64,000 nucleotides of DNA from Candidatus Tisiphia endosymbiont of Nedyus quadrimaculatus (GTDB lineage Bacteria; Pseudomonadota; Alphaproteobacteria; Rickettsiales; Rickettsiaceae): NCBI RefSeq assembly GCF_964059235.1, contig NZ_OZ060452.1, positions 1,240,001 to 1,304,000 of the forward strand. Direction: 5' to 3'. Within the stretch, counting starts at the first letter, position 1; each line of letters starts with the position of its first letter. Of the stretch, positions 35,692 through 43,710 are shown piece after piece. The translations under genes were made by a program, and so were the position numbers. Under the pieces are notes generated by a model. The model had not been told where the DNA came from. It worked only from the letters and a program-made list of their open reading frames with translations, and made no database searches.

Positions 35692-37260
35692 ATGTTTAAA
35701 TATTTAAGTCTAAGTATTAGTTACATGATTAACATATCCAAACTACCCAAACTACAAGTTTTACTAAAAAAACTACATGAATTGGTGGTATATTTTTTAT
35801 ATAAAAGAAATATTATTATTTTAATAGGAGGTAAAGGTACATTTCTTTGTGCTTTAATACACGATAAAGTTGAGGATACTTTATTTGTCCCTGCTGAAAA
35901 CCAAGATAATTTAGACTCCTATAAAGAATTTTTTGGTAAATTCAAAAACTGTTACGTTTTCTTCTTATTAAGCGGTTCTGCATGTGAAGTACGCCATGAT
36001 ATAGTACCTGTACTACATTCAATAGTAAAAACCAATCCTGTAGAAAAGTTTATTGAGGAGTATTTTTCTATAGATGATATAGTTGCTTACAATGTCTATA
36101 ACATCAATACCAAATATAGTGAGGTGTGGAATACTTTGCTGGTATCTACTCCTTATACCCCACCTTTAAGTAAGCTACTTGAGAATCTTTTGGCAAGTAA
36201 GAGGCAAAAGTTTGGTGGGATTTATTTTTTAGCTTTGGAATGGAAAACAATTATAGATAAAATTGTAAAAAATGTTGAAAATAATAAATATAGTGAATAT
36301 TTACAAATTTTTGTATGTATTTTAAGTACAAACGGTATTAAACTTGTTGTTAAACACCAAGGTAATATAATCTCAATTCAAACATTTGATTATCCAGCTG
36401 ATAAGTCAGACTTATATATTCAAGGTATAATTGAACAAGAAGTGGAAGATTGTTTGATATCTTGTAAAAGCTATATTGATAGTTTAACCCTTAAAGTTTG
36501 TATAATTCTTATAGCAGACCAAAGTCTAAAATTGTTATTAGAACAATCCAGTTTTGGTGAACATCCAGTAATATGTAAGTCTAACAGTATAGATGATAAT
36601 AGCAAATTTTCAGATGAAATGGTTGTCAAGTTATTTAATGAACAAAAAAGCTTTCTAGCCTCTAATAAATATTTAGAATCCATAGCTAAACTCAATATTA
36701 TCAGTTCTTTAATTTTTAAACCATTTATCACTATAATAATAGTATTGATATTTGCTGCATGCGTTATCAAAATTAAAACCATAGCAAATTACAGAAAATT
36801 GGATCTTTTAAATTCACACTATTTTAGTGCTGAACAAGATTATTATAATGTTAAGCAAACCTATCCATATATTCAAAATACCACTAATTTAGCTGATTTA
36901 TACGTATTTGAAGCCTTATTGCAAATCCCTGTACCAACGCCATTTGACTCGTTAGAAAAGTTTTTAACAAATTTACCACCTAATCTGCACCTAGAGGAGA
37001 TTAAATGGCAAAGGTCGGATCTAGATAATACGTTATTATCATCTAATCAGTATATACAAATTGAGATGTTATTAAAACTTATCGTTAGTGATATGCTAGT
37101 TGAAGATGCTACTCAGATATTAAAACAAGAAATTGCAAATTTTAGTAAAATATTTAGCAATATGGATATTAATTTTACAATATTTACTGATCAAATATTA
37201 GAGTTACCTAATAGAGTAGTAATACCTGCTGAGGTCATTATTACTAAGAAAAAAGGATAA
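35692..37260 (+). CDS. Membrane protein with GspL-like layout, function unknown
   Basis: A 522-residue protein. Residues of about 1-335 are hydrophilic with a beta-rich N-terminal part (NIIILIGGKGTFLCALIHDK) reminiscent of actin-like ATPase domains. One membrane span follows (about 341-362, FITIIIVLIFAACV), and the last 160 residues would be periplasmic. The next gene, 3 bp on, has an N-terminal span and a periplasmic domain. This order and topology match GspL-GspM or PilM/N-PilO of type II secretion and type IV pili. Direct sequence similarity is not obvious, so this is an architectural inference. No other secretion genes adjoin. Confidence 0.7.
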   Translation: MFKYLSLSISYMINISKLPKLQVLLKKLHELVVYFLYKRNIIILIGGKGTFLCALIHDKVEDTLFVPAENQDNLDSYKEFFGKFKNCYVFFLLSGSACEVRHDIVPVLHSIVKTNPVEKFIEEYFSIDDIVAYNVYNINTKYSEVWNTLLVSTPYTPPLSKLLENLLASKRQKFGGIYFLALEWKTIIDKIVKNVENNKYSEYLQIFVCILSTNGIKLVVKHQGNIISIQTFDYPADKSDLYIQGIIEQEVEDCLISCKSYIDSLTLKVCIILIADQSLKLLLEQSSFGEHPVICKSNSIDDNSKFSDEMVVKLFNEQKSFLASNKYLESIAKLNIISSLIFKPFITIIIVLIFAACVIKIKTIANYRKLDLLNSHYFSAEQDYYNVKQTYPYIQNTTNLADLYVFEALLQIPVPTPFDSLEKFLTNLPPNLHLEEIKWQRSDLDNTLLSSNQYIQIEMLLKLIVSDMLVEDATQILKQEIANFSKIFSNMDINFTIFTDQILELPNRVVIPAEVIITKKKG

Positions 37261-37263
37261 GAG

Positions 37264-37905
37264 ATGCTTAAAAATTTTATTGTTCATCTAAAAAATGTTA
37301 TATTCTTTAAGTTTATTATATGTTGTTTGTGTATTTCTACTATTTTTTGGTTACTGCAAAGTATTAATAAAGATTATATGGAGTCAATTGCCAAGAATCA
37401 AAATATAGAAGAATCTCTAGCTCAAGAAACGTTAAAGTTATATTCTATAATAAATTCCAAACATAAAATACTAGAAACTTATGCAAGATATTCGAAATTA
37501 TTATCTATTTCTGCTAGACAAAGTTGTTTAGCACGAGCAAGGTTAATAACAACAATTGATAGTTTTTCAAAAAAATACAACTTAAATGAGCCTATTACTA
37601 TATTAATTAAACAAGAATTCTTAAGTGGTATTAACCCAATGGTGGGAACAAAGCAGGATACTATAAGGATAAAGAATTATGATGTTTATATAAGATTTTC
37701 TACTAAAGATTTTGCAACTTTCTTGACAATTATAAGAGAAATCTACTCTTGTATGCCGGAGAATACTATTGTATTATCTATAGACATAAAGAAAGAAGAT
37801 GTGTTAGAACCTAAGGTTGTTTATAAACTATCAACAGAAAGAACACCTGATATGATATTTACAAAACTTAACATGCGTATAAGAGAAATAACGGCAAATA
37901 AGTAA
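37264..37905 (+). CDS. Bitopic membrane protein with GspM/PilO-like layout
   Basis: A 213-residue protein: short cytoplasmic N-terminus, one membrane span (about 14-34, FFKFIICCLCISTIFWLL), then a helical stretch and an alpha/beta domain facing the periplasm. It follows the previous gene by 3 bp and is probably cotranslated and in complex with it. No catalytic motif is seen. GspM/PilO similarity is by topology, size and gene order only. Confidence 0.7.
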   Translation: MLKNFIVHLKNVIFFKFIICCLCISTIFWLLQSINKDYMESIAKNQNIEESLAQETLKLYSIINSKHKILETYARYSKLLSISARQSCLARARLITTIDSFSKKYNLNEPITILIKQEFLSGINPMVGTKQDTIRIKNYDVYIRFSTKDFATFLTIIREIYSCMPENTIVLSIDIKKEDVLEPKVVYKLSTERTPDMIFTKLNMRIREITANK

Positions 37906-37951
37906 TTGTAACCTTAAGTAGTTATTATATATTTTATAACAAAATTATTAA

Positions 37952-38212
37952 TACTCGATAATCAAGTTTTTATTGAAATTTATAATTCATGGCATGTTAA
38001 AAGTCATGAAAAGAAGCTGAGAAGATGTCATCCCTGTGAAGGGGGGTGTAGGGTTTATGTCATTCCTGCGAAGGCAGGAATCTAGAAAAATAGACCAAGA
38101 GGGTTTGTTAGACTTTTTTAGACCCCTGCTTTCGCAGGGGTGACATCGTAGGAAGGGGTGACATAAACTGCCATGAATTGTAGCCTTCAGAAAAAAACTT
38201 GATTATCGAGTA
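37952..38212. repeat. Large nested palindrome (261 bp)
   Basis: The outer arms begin TACTCGATAATCAAGTTTTT and end with the complement at 38212; a second arm pair ATTCATGGCA/TGCCATGAAT lies inside, and the centre is a TCATTCCTGC/GGGGTGACAT repeat (about 38023-38160). The TACTCG…CGAGTA ends are the same as those of the RPE-like elements in istB. Confidence 0.75.
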
Positions 38213-38231
38213 ATAAATCTTAGAGAAATAT

Positions 38232-39713
38232 ATGAATATTATTGTAAAAAAGTTAATAAGATTTATCATTATTTTAAATATTATTTTTATCGCAGAAGTG
38301 ACGATGGCTAGTAACTCCTCATCAAAAGAAACAAAAGATTATATCGCTACTAGTAAATATTACCATAATTTAATATCCAGTAACGATATGGCAGAGCTTA
38401 ATATGTTTTTAAGTTTATTACCCAAAGGAGGGGAGCTTCATCATCATTTTAGTGGAGCTATATATGCTGAAAATTATTTAGATTTTATTAGTAAGGCCGG
38501 TTTTTATATAGATAAGAATAGCTATCAAGTGCAAAAAAATAAACCAAATAAAACATGCCTTAGTGTTACTGCTCTGCAAGATAATTATGATCTATATACC
38601 ACCATTTTACGTCACTGGTCATATGGTAAATTCTTTTACGACCATGATTATACTCAAGAAGATGGATTAAAACATTTCTTTAATGTTTTTGGATATTTAG
38701 CCCCAATAGAAGCAGTAGATGTCAAAAGTAGTTTGACTTTGTTGAAGCTAAGAGCTAAATCGGAAAATATCCAATATATTGAAACTATATTGTTCCCAGC
38801 CCCAACTAGTTTCAATCCTGCACTTGATAAGATTAATCAACTAACAAGTAATACAGATGATACTACTATCAATAGCGTTTTAAGGCAGGCTGTTGATGTT
38901 TTAGATAAAGATAGCATTATACAAAATGAAATTGCTCAAAATTTACGTGAAATCGTATCTAACTCCCAAGATATTGATGATGATGATTTTAGTATGCGAT
39001 TTCAACCATATGTACTACGTTTCAACAAACCATCGCTGATATTTTCCGGATTATATTCAGCGTTTTTAATGGTCAAAAATAATACCAAATTTGTTGGAGT
39101 TAACATTGTTGGTAATGAGGCTCATCCTATTGCTTTACGTGATTATAAGTTGCATATGAAAATGTTTCGTTTCTTAAAACAAAAATTTCCTAACGTAAAA
39201 TTGTCGCTGCACGCGGGAGAGCTTACTTTAGGGCAAGTTACTCCTGAAGAATTGAGTTATCATATTAATGATGCGGTTAATGTGGCAGAGGCAAACCGTA
39301 TAGGACATGGTGTCGATATTATGCACGAATCTAACCCCTACCAATTAATAAATACATTATTAAACAAAAATATACTTGTAGAAATTAATTTGACTAGTAA
39401 TGAAACGTTACTAGGAGTACAAGGTAACGATCATCCAGTGAGACTTTATATGCGGTATGGAGTACCAATTGCAATTTCTACTGATGATCCAGGGGTATCA
39501 CGTAATAATTTAACGGATGAATATTTAAAATTTGTCACTTGCTACAAGCCATCTTATGATAAGCTAAAAGAAATAGTGTCTAATAGTATTAAATATTCTT
39601 TCTTAACTGAAGATGAAAAAATAAAGCAAATTAATTTACTAAATGAAAAGTTTATTTTTTTTGAGGATACGATAGCTTCATTTGTAAAAAAACACTCTCA
39701 TGTTAAAAAATAA
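38232..39713 (+). CDS. Secreted adenosine deaminase-like amidohydrolase
   Basis: A 493-residue amidohydrolase of the adenosine deaminase family. Zinc ligands and catalytic residues are visible: GGELHHHFSGA (HxH), SLHAGEL (His and Glu), RIGHGVDIM, and ISTDDPGVSRNNL (Asp pair). An N-terminal hydrophobic stretch (residues 7-25, then AEVTMAS) looks like a signal peptide, so the enzyme probably works outside the cytoplasm, like ADGF/CECR1-type deaminases. It would convert adenosine to inosine; the substrate is inferred. The next gene begins 14 bp downstream. Confidence 0.85.
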   Translation: MNIIVKKLIRFIIILNIIFIAEVTMASNSSSKETKDYIATSKYYHNLISSNDMAELNMFLSLLPKGGELHHHFSGAIYAENYLDFISKAGFYIDKNSYQVQKNKPNKTCLSVTALQDNYDLYTTILRHWSYGKFFYDHDYTQEDGLKHFFNVFGYLAPIEAVDVKSSLTLLKLRAKSENIQYIETILFPAPTSFNPALDKINQLTSNTDDTTINSVLRQAVDVLDKDSIIQNEIAQNLREIVSNSQDIDDDDFSMRFQPYVLRFNKPSLIFSGLYSAFLMVKNNTKFVGVNIVGNEAHPIALRDYKLHMKMFRFLKQKFPNVKLSLHAGELTLGQVTPEELSYHINDAVNVAEANRIGHGVDIMHESNPYQLINTLLNKNILVEINLTSNETLLGVQGNDHPVRLYMRYGVPIAISTDDPGVSRNNLTDEYLKFVTCYKPSYDKLKEIVSNSIKYSFLTEDEKIKQINLLNEKFIFFEDTIASFVKKHSHVKK

Positions 39714-39727
39714 AGAGTCAAAGACTA

Positions 39728-40753
39728 ATGAACATCTTTAGCAGTATAAACATTTCTATATGTAGAAAAAGAATAAGTGAAGAGTTATTTAATAATATAA
39801 CAAAACATGCGTGTTTAACACTTGCTAATATAATAGTTATTGATTACGAAATTAGACTTAAATCAACACCTGAGATTGATATCCATATAAGTAATTGTAT
39901 TGGTAAATTAAGAGTTTTTCTCGGTCAGAAAGTTATTACGGATGATAGTTTTTCAACAGTTTTAATGTTATTTTCAGTAGCAATCTCTCCTGATGCAGTA
40001 GAATATCAAGATAGAGATAATATTCTAAACAAATCAGAAGATATAATAATTGATACACTAATAAGTACAAATTTTGCTAAGGCAAATTCTGAAGAGAGAA
40101 AAGTAATAAAACAAGTGTTAAAAGATTTACTGGCAGCAAGGAATAGTTATGAATTAACAAATTTTATACAGCTTGAACCAGAAATATTTTGTACAACGGT
40201 AATGCATGCGGTGAAAAAATATCAAAACCCAAAGGAAGTCAGCACTAATGCTAGATTAGAAATTAATAGAATAGTAAATGTTGCAGTAAAACATAATAAG
40301 AAAATTGAAATATTTAAACAAGCAACTAGTAAAATTATAACTGCCATTTCTGTTCTAGCAGTTGGGGCTATCAGTGTTGCAACAGCTGGTGCAACATTTG
40401 CTTTTATGGTAGTACCAGCTTCTATTCTAGCCATAGAATATGCTCCCAAAATCGGCGAGAAAATTGGCGGGGTAATTCTGAGTCAGGATAAATCCATGAG
40501 TAGGCAAGAAGAAAAAATTACCACTCTAAAAACTAATTTATGGAAAAATAATAAGGAATTCTTGTCTCAACAGCAAGCAGTAGAGCATAATGTATCCATA
40601 CAAAAATTAGATAGTCAAATAAAGTCGGTAGTCAATCTAAAATCTAACAAATTAAATATAATAAAAGATCAGGTATCGGTTAACTTACCTAGTAAAAAAT
40701 CTTTACAAAATAACAAAAATAGCAAATCTTCAGGGCAAATTAAACAAAGGTAA
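39728..40753 (+). CDS. Protein with central hydrophobic hairpin, function unknown
   Basis: A 341-residue protein I cannot assign. Residues 1-195 are helical and polar. Residues of about 200-240 form a small-residue-rich hydrophobic stretch (AISVLAVGAISVATAGATFA) that could make one or two membrane helices. The C-terminus is basic and Asn/Lys/Ser-rich, probably disordered. It lies 14 bp after the deaminase-like gene and 4 bp before the SMR gene, in a run that continues to lpxL. The hydrophobic hairpin recalls pore-forming or membrane-anchored proteins, without proof. Confidence 0.6.
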   Translation: MNIFSSINISICRKRISEELFNNITKHACLTLANIIVIDYEIRLKSTPEIDIHISNCIGKLRVFLGQKVITDDSFSTVLMLFSVAISPDAVEYQDRDNILNKSEDIIIDTLISTNFAKANSEERKVIKQVLKDLLAARNSYELTNFIQLEPEIFCTTVMHAVKKYQNPKEVSTNARLEINRIVNVAVKHNKKIEIFKQATSKIITAISVLAVGAISVATAGATFAFMVVPASILAIEYAPKIGEKIGGVILSQDKSMSRQEEKITTLKTNLWKNNKEFLSQQQAVEHNVSIQKLDSQIKSVVNLKSNKLNIIKDQVSVNLPSKKSLQNNKNSKSSGQIKQR

Positions 40754-40757
40754 CAAT

Positions 40758-41075
40758 ATGCTAGTAACTTGGGTTCTCCTTATACTTGCAGGATTATTTG
40801 AGGTAGGTTTCTCTATATCGCTGAAATTGTCAGATGGTTTTACCAAAGTAAAACCCATTATAGCTTTTATTATTTTTTCTATATTGAGTTTTGTTTGTCT
40901 AAGTAAAACTCTAGATAAACTTCCTCTTGGTACTGCTTATCTTATATGGACTGGTATCGGAGCTGTAGGAACAGTAATAGTAGGGATGGTGTGTTTTAAC
41001 GAGTCATACTCTGCCATACGAGTTTTCTTTATTACGACTATGATAATTTCTATGATAGGGCTTAAGTTGTCTTAA
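40758..41075 (+). CDS. SMR family transporter (SugE/Gdx-like)
   Basis: A 105-residue small multidrug resistance protein with four membrane helices. The essential membrane glutamate is in LAGLFEVGFSISLKLSDGF, and LPLGTAYLIWTGIGAVGTV is closer to the SugE/Gdx (guanidinium exporter) branch than to EmrE. The start ATG at 40758 follows the previous stop by 4 bp and ends 4 bp before lpxK, so it is translated within one operon. The substrate is inferred from the branch. Confidence 0.88.
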   Translation: MLVTWVLLILAGLFEVGFSISLKLSDGFTKVKPIIAFIIFSILSFVCLSKTLDKLPLGTAYLIWTGIGAVGTVIVGMVCFNESYSAIRVFFITTMIISMIGLKLS

Positions 41076-41079
41076 ACTT

Positions 41080-42192
41080 ATGATCAGGCTTATTTATCCT
41101 AAATTTTGGCACACCAAGAACATTATAGCATATTTATTATTACCACTAAGTTGGTTATATCTTTTTGCTAGTTATTTAAGAAAAATAATTGCACGCCCTA
41201 TAATATTTCCTTGTAAAGTAATTTGTGTCGGTAATATAAGCATTGGAGGTACTGGTAAAACTCAAATAGTGATCTTCCTTGCGGAAATGTTGAAGGCTAT
41301 TAATATTGATTTTATAATTATTACTAAAGGTTATGGCAGTAAACTGCAAACAGCGTTGTTAGTTGAACCACATCATACAGTACTAGATGTCGGGGATGAA
41401 GCAGTAATGCTATTAAAATATGGTAAAGTCATAGCTAGCAAGAAAATTCAATATATACTACCTTTTATAAAAAGGATTAAACCAAAGGTGATTATAGTAG
41501 ATGATGCAATGCAGAATCCTAATTTTTATAAGGATATTGTTATTCTGTCAGTTGATGCTGACAGGTTATTTGGCAACGAATTGTTAATTCCAGCCGGTCC
41601 TTTGCGTGAGTATCCTAAACAAGCTATTGAAAAAGCGGATATAGTTATTCTCGTCGGTTCGAGTAATAGACTTCTTGCAGAATTCGCTGCTGCTCCGGAA
41701 TTTATAGTAGATACGGAGCGGAAAACCGCAAGCAGTACGGCAAGTGTACGTGAGGATTTGAGTACCGGATCGACGTATAAATTACCAACAGAAGTAGAGT
41801 TATGCAATAAGTCTAATGTTGTTTCTTCTTTCTTACATAAGGAGCTTCCCTTTTTTCAAGCCCAAATAGTTCCAGCTATAGACATAGATAAAACAAAGAG
41901 CTATTTTGCCTTTAGTGGTATAGGTAATCCGGAACGGTTTTTTTCTACATTAGAAAATTATGGATTGCAGTTAGTCGGTAATAAAATTTTTCCGGATCAT
42001 CATCAATATCGTGAAGAAGATTTAGACTATTTAAAAGAACAATCAGAAAAATCTAATTCTCTTCTAATAACAACTAGAAAAGATTACGTAAAAATATGTG
42101 ATACTGACTTGTCAGTAATATGTTGTGATGTACATTTATTACTAAATAATCAAAAATTATTAGTAGATTTAATATATGAAAAAATTCTTTAA
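41080..42192 (+). CDS. lpxK: Tetraacyldisaccharide 4'-kinase, with in-frame RPE1 insertion
   Basis: Inner-membrane kinase that phosphorylates the lipid A disaccharide. The P-loop is NISIGGTGKTQI (about residues 49-60), VIIVDDAMQNP is the Walker-B-like region, and NPERFFSTLENYG and FPDHHQY are typical of the family. At 370 residues it is about 50 longer than usual. The extra part (about 198-244) reads DTERKTASSTASVRED then STGSTYKLPTEVE, the RPE1 palindromic-element peptide known from Rickettsia. It overlaps lpxL by 17 bp. Confidence 0.93.
   Translation: MIRLIYPKFWHTKNIIAYLLLPLSWLYLFASYLRKIIARPIIFPCKVICVGNISIGGTGKTQIVIFLAEMLKAINIDFIIITKGYGSKLQTALLVEPHHTVLDVGDEAVMLLKYGKVIASKKIQYILPFIKRIKPKVIIVDDAMQNPNFYKDIVILSVDADRLFGNELLIPAGPLREYPKQAIEKADIVILVGSSNRLLAEFAAAPEFIVDTERKTASSTASVREDLSTGSTYKLPTEVELCNKSNVVSSFLHKELPFFQAQIVPAIDIDKTKSYFAFSGIGNPERFFSTLENYGLQLVGNKIFPDHHQYREEDLDYLKEQSEKSNSLLITTRKDYVKICDTDLSVICCDVHLLLNNQKLLVDLIYEKIL
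41671..41811. repeat. RPE1 palindromic element inside lpxK
   Basis: In-frame insertion encoding about 47 residues with the typical RPE1 wording (VREDLSTGSTYKLPTEVE). The sequence keeps the lpxK frame open, and the insertion falls between the Walker-B part and the C-terminal domain, likely in a surface loop. Boundaries are approximate. Confidence 0.75.
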
Positions 42193-43105
42193 AAATATTA
42201 GGTATTTGCTTGAGTATTTTTTCGTTTTAATAGTACTAAAGATACTAGGAGCATTTGGTATCGACAAATCTGTACAAATTTGTCGGTATATAGCAAGGAA
42301 AATAGGACCTCTATTGCCAGTCAATAAAATTGCAAAAGAAAATGTTCAAAATATTTTTGGCAAGAATCAGACAAATGGTCTAAGCGTGGAGACTCAAACA
42401 ACAATTAATCAAGTATGGGATAATTTTAGCAGTTTTATAGGAGAATTTCCATATATTAATAATATGTCAGAGGAAGAATTATCTAGAAGGGTAGAAATAA
42501 GCGGACTTGATAATATAATAGAATTTCAGAAATCACACCAACCTTTCTTATTATTTACGGGGCATTTTGCTAATTGGGATTTTGCACTTAAAATTATAAA
42601 TAAATTTTATCCTAAGTTTGCTATTATCTATCGTAAATTAAATAATCCTTATATTGATAAGCTAATTAATAATACGCGTAAAACTAGTGATATAAAGCTA
42701 ATTCCAAAAGGAGAAAAGGGGGCAAGAGATCTCATATCTGCAATCAAATCAGGATATGCAATTGGCATGCTTGTAGATCAAAAAATGAATAATGGCATTG
42801 AAGTACCATTTTTAGGCCAGCCGGCCATGACTGCTCACGCAATTGCTAAAATTGCCTTACAATTCGGCTACCCGATTGTACCATTACAAGTGGTTCGCAC
42901 TAATAGTAATAATAGTTATTTTAAAGCTATTATCCATCCACCAATACAATTACAAAAAACTAATAATAGTAAAACAGATTGTTATAATATAATGTTTACC
43001 ATTAACCAAATTTTAGGTAATTGGGTTAAAGAAAATCCAGGTCAATGGTTTTGGTTTCATAATAGATGGAAGAAGAAACATAATAAATATCCGAAGGTTA
43101 AGTAA
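42176..43105 (+). CDS. lpxL: Lipid A acyltransferase (LpxL/HtrB family)
   Basis: A 309-residue late acyltransferase of lipid A synthesis. The H-x4-D catalytic motif is in FTGHFANWDFAL. Also typical are IYRKLNNPYID, GMLVDQKMNNGIEVPFLG and the C-terminal WFWFHNRWK. One N-terminal membrane segment (about 13-30). It overlaps lpxK, so lipid A kinase and acyltransferase are coupled. A 24-bp perfect palindrome at 43097-43120 covers the stop codon. Confidence 0.92.
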   Translation: MKKFFKNIRYLLEYFFVLIVLKILGAFGIDKSVQICRYIARKIGPLLPVNKIAKENVQNIFGKNQTNGLSVETQTTINQVWDNFSSFIGEFPYINNMSEEELSRRVEISGLDNIIEFQKSHQPFLLFTGHFANWDFALKIINKFYPKFAIIYRKLNNPYIDKLINNTRKTSDIKLIPKGEKGARDLISAIKSGYAIGMLVDQKMNNGIEVPFLGQPAMTAHAIAKIALQFGYPIVPLQVVRTNSNNSYFKAIIHPPIQLQKTNNSKTDCYNIMFTINQILGNWVKENPGQWFWFHNRWKKKHNKYPKVK

Positions 43106-43120
43106 TTGCAATTACTTAAC
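43097..43120. terminator. Perfect palindrome over the lpxL stop codon
   Basis: GTTAAGTAATTG followed by its exact complement, containing the TAA stop. It is AT-rich without a T-tract, so only a possible terminator of the 38232-43105 gene run. Confidence 0.45.
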
Positions 43121-43139
43121 AAATATGCAATAATCAGCC

Positions 43140-43378
43140 TATAGCTAACCCGAAAAGGTTTTAGATATATGTTAATCTTAGCTTAGCTAGAAGCGATGTC
43201 ATCCCTGCTTCGGTGCGGAATCTAAAAAAATAACCAAGATTAGGTTGTGTTAAGTTATTTTGAACCCCGCTACCTTCGCAGGGGTGACATCGTAAGATCG
43301 TATTTATACTCCCGCCTACGCGGGAATGACATCGGCTATTACCATTACTATGCCTTAAACCTTTTCGGGTTAGCTATA
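43140..43378. repeat. Nested palindromic element after lpxL
   Basis: Outer 22-base perfect arms begin TATAGCTAACCCGAAAAGGT (43140-43161 and 43357-43378). Inside are a GTCATCCC/GGGGTGACAT repeat and a CTCCCGCCTACGCGGGAATGA hairpin (43309-43332). At least three layers are recognisable. Confidence 0.75.
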
Positions 43379-43409
43379 TAAGAAATTAAAATTAATAAAA
43401 AATAAGATT

Positions 43410-43634
43410 ATGACAAGGGTAAAACCCCCTCAAAAGATTATATCTTTCGCTGAAAACAAATCTGATTTAGATAAAATTACTCAATCTATTATGGACGGTT
43501 GGGCAATAGTAAAACTAATGCCACATGGTAATTATTTTATTGGTGTCATGGAAAAAATGAATTATGACAATAATATAAATGACCAAGAAAAAATTGTTTA
43601 TATCCCTCCAAGAAAAAAGATCATTTTTACTTAG
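43410..43634 (+). CDS. Small protein of unknown function
   Basis: A 74-residue protein, MTRVKPPQKIISFAENKSDL at the start, with a likely beta-hairpin core (GWAIVKLMPHGNYFIGVME) and a basic C-terminus. No signal peptide or membrane span. It looks like the small proteins kept across Rickettsia whose role is not known. The ATG at 43410 is 31 bp after a palindromic element. The long frame of the following gene overlaps only if that gene's start is set too far upstream. Confidence 0.65.
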   Translation: MTRVKPPQKIISFAENKSDLDKITQSIMDGWAIVKLMPHGNYFIGVMEKMNYDNNINDQEKIVYIPPRKKIIFT

Positions 43635-43710
43635 TGGTCTCTATTTTTTAGTGTATAAAACCTTATGGGCTTTGTTATTAACTAGACTATACTCTTTTAG
43701 GATATTTATA

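Noticed and set aside
24306-43378. Dispersed GTCATTCCCGC repeats as a CRISPR array
   Set aside because: They are single palindromes kilobases apart, with no regular spacing, spacers or cas genes.
43579-43710. Upstream 44 codons of the transglutaminase-like gene
   Set aside because: They overlap the 43410-43634 gene and would bury the signal peptide; ATG 43711 is the better start.
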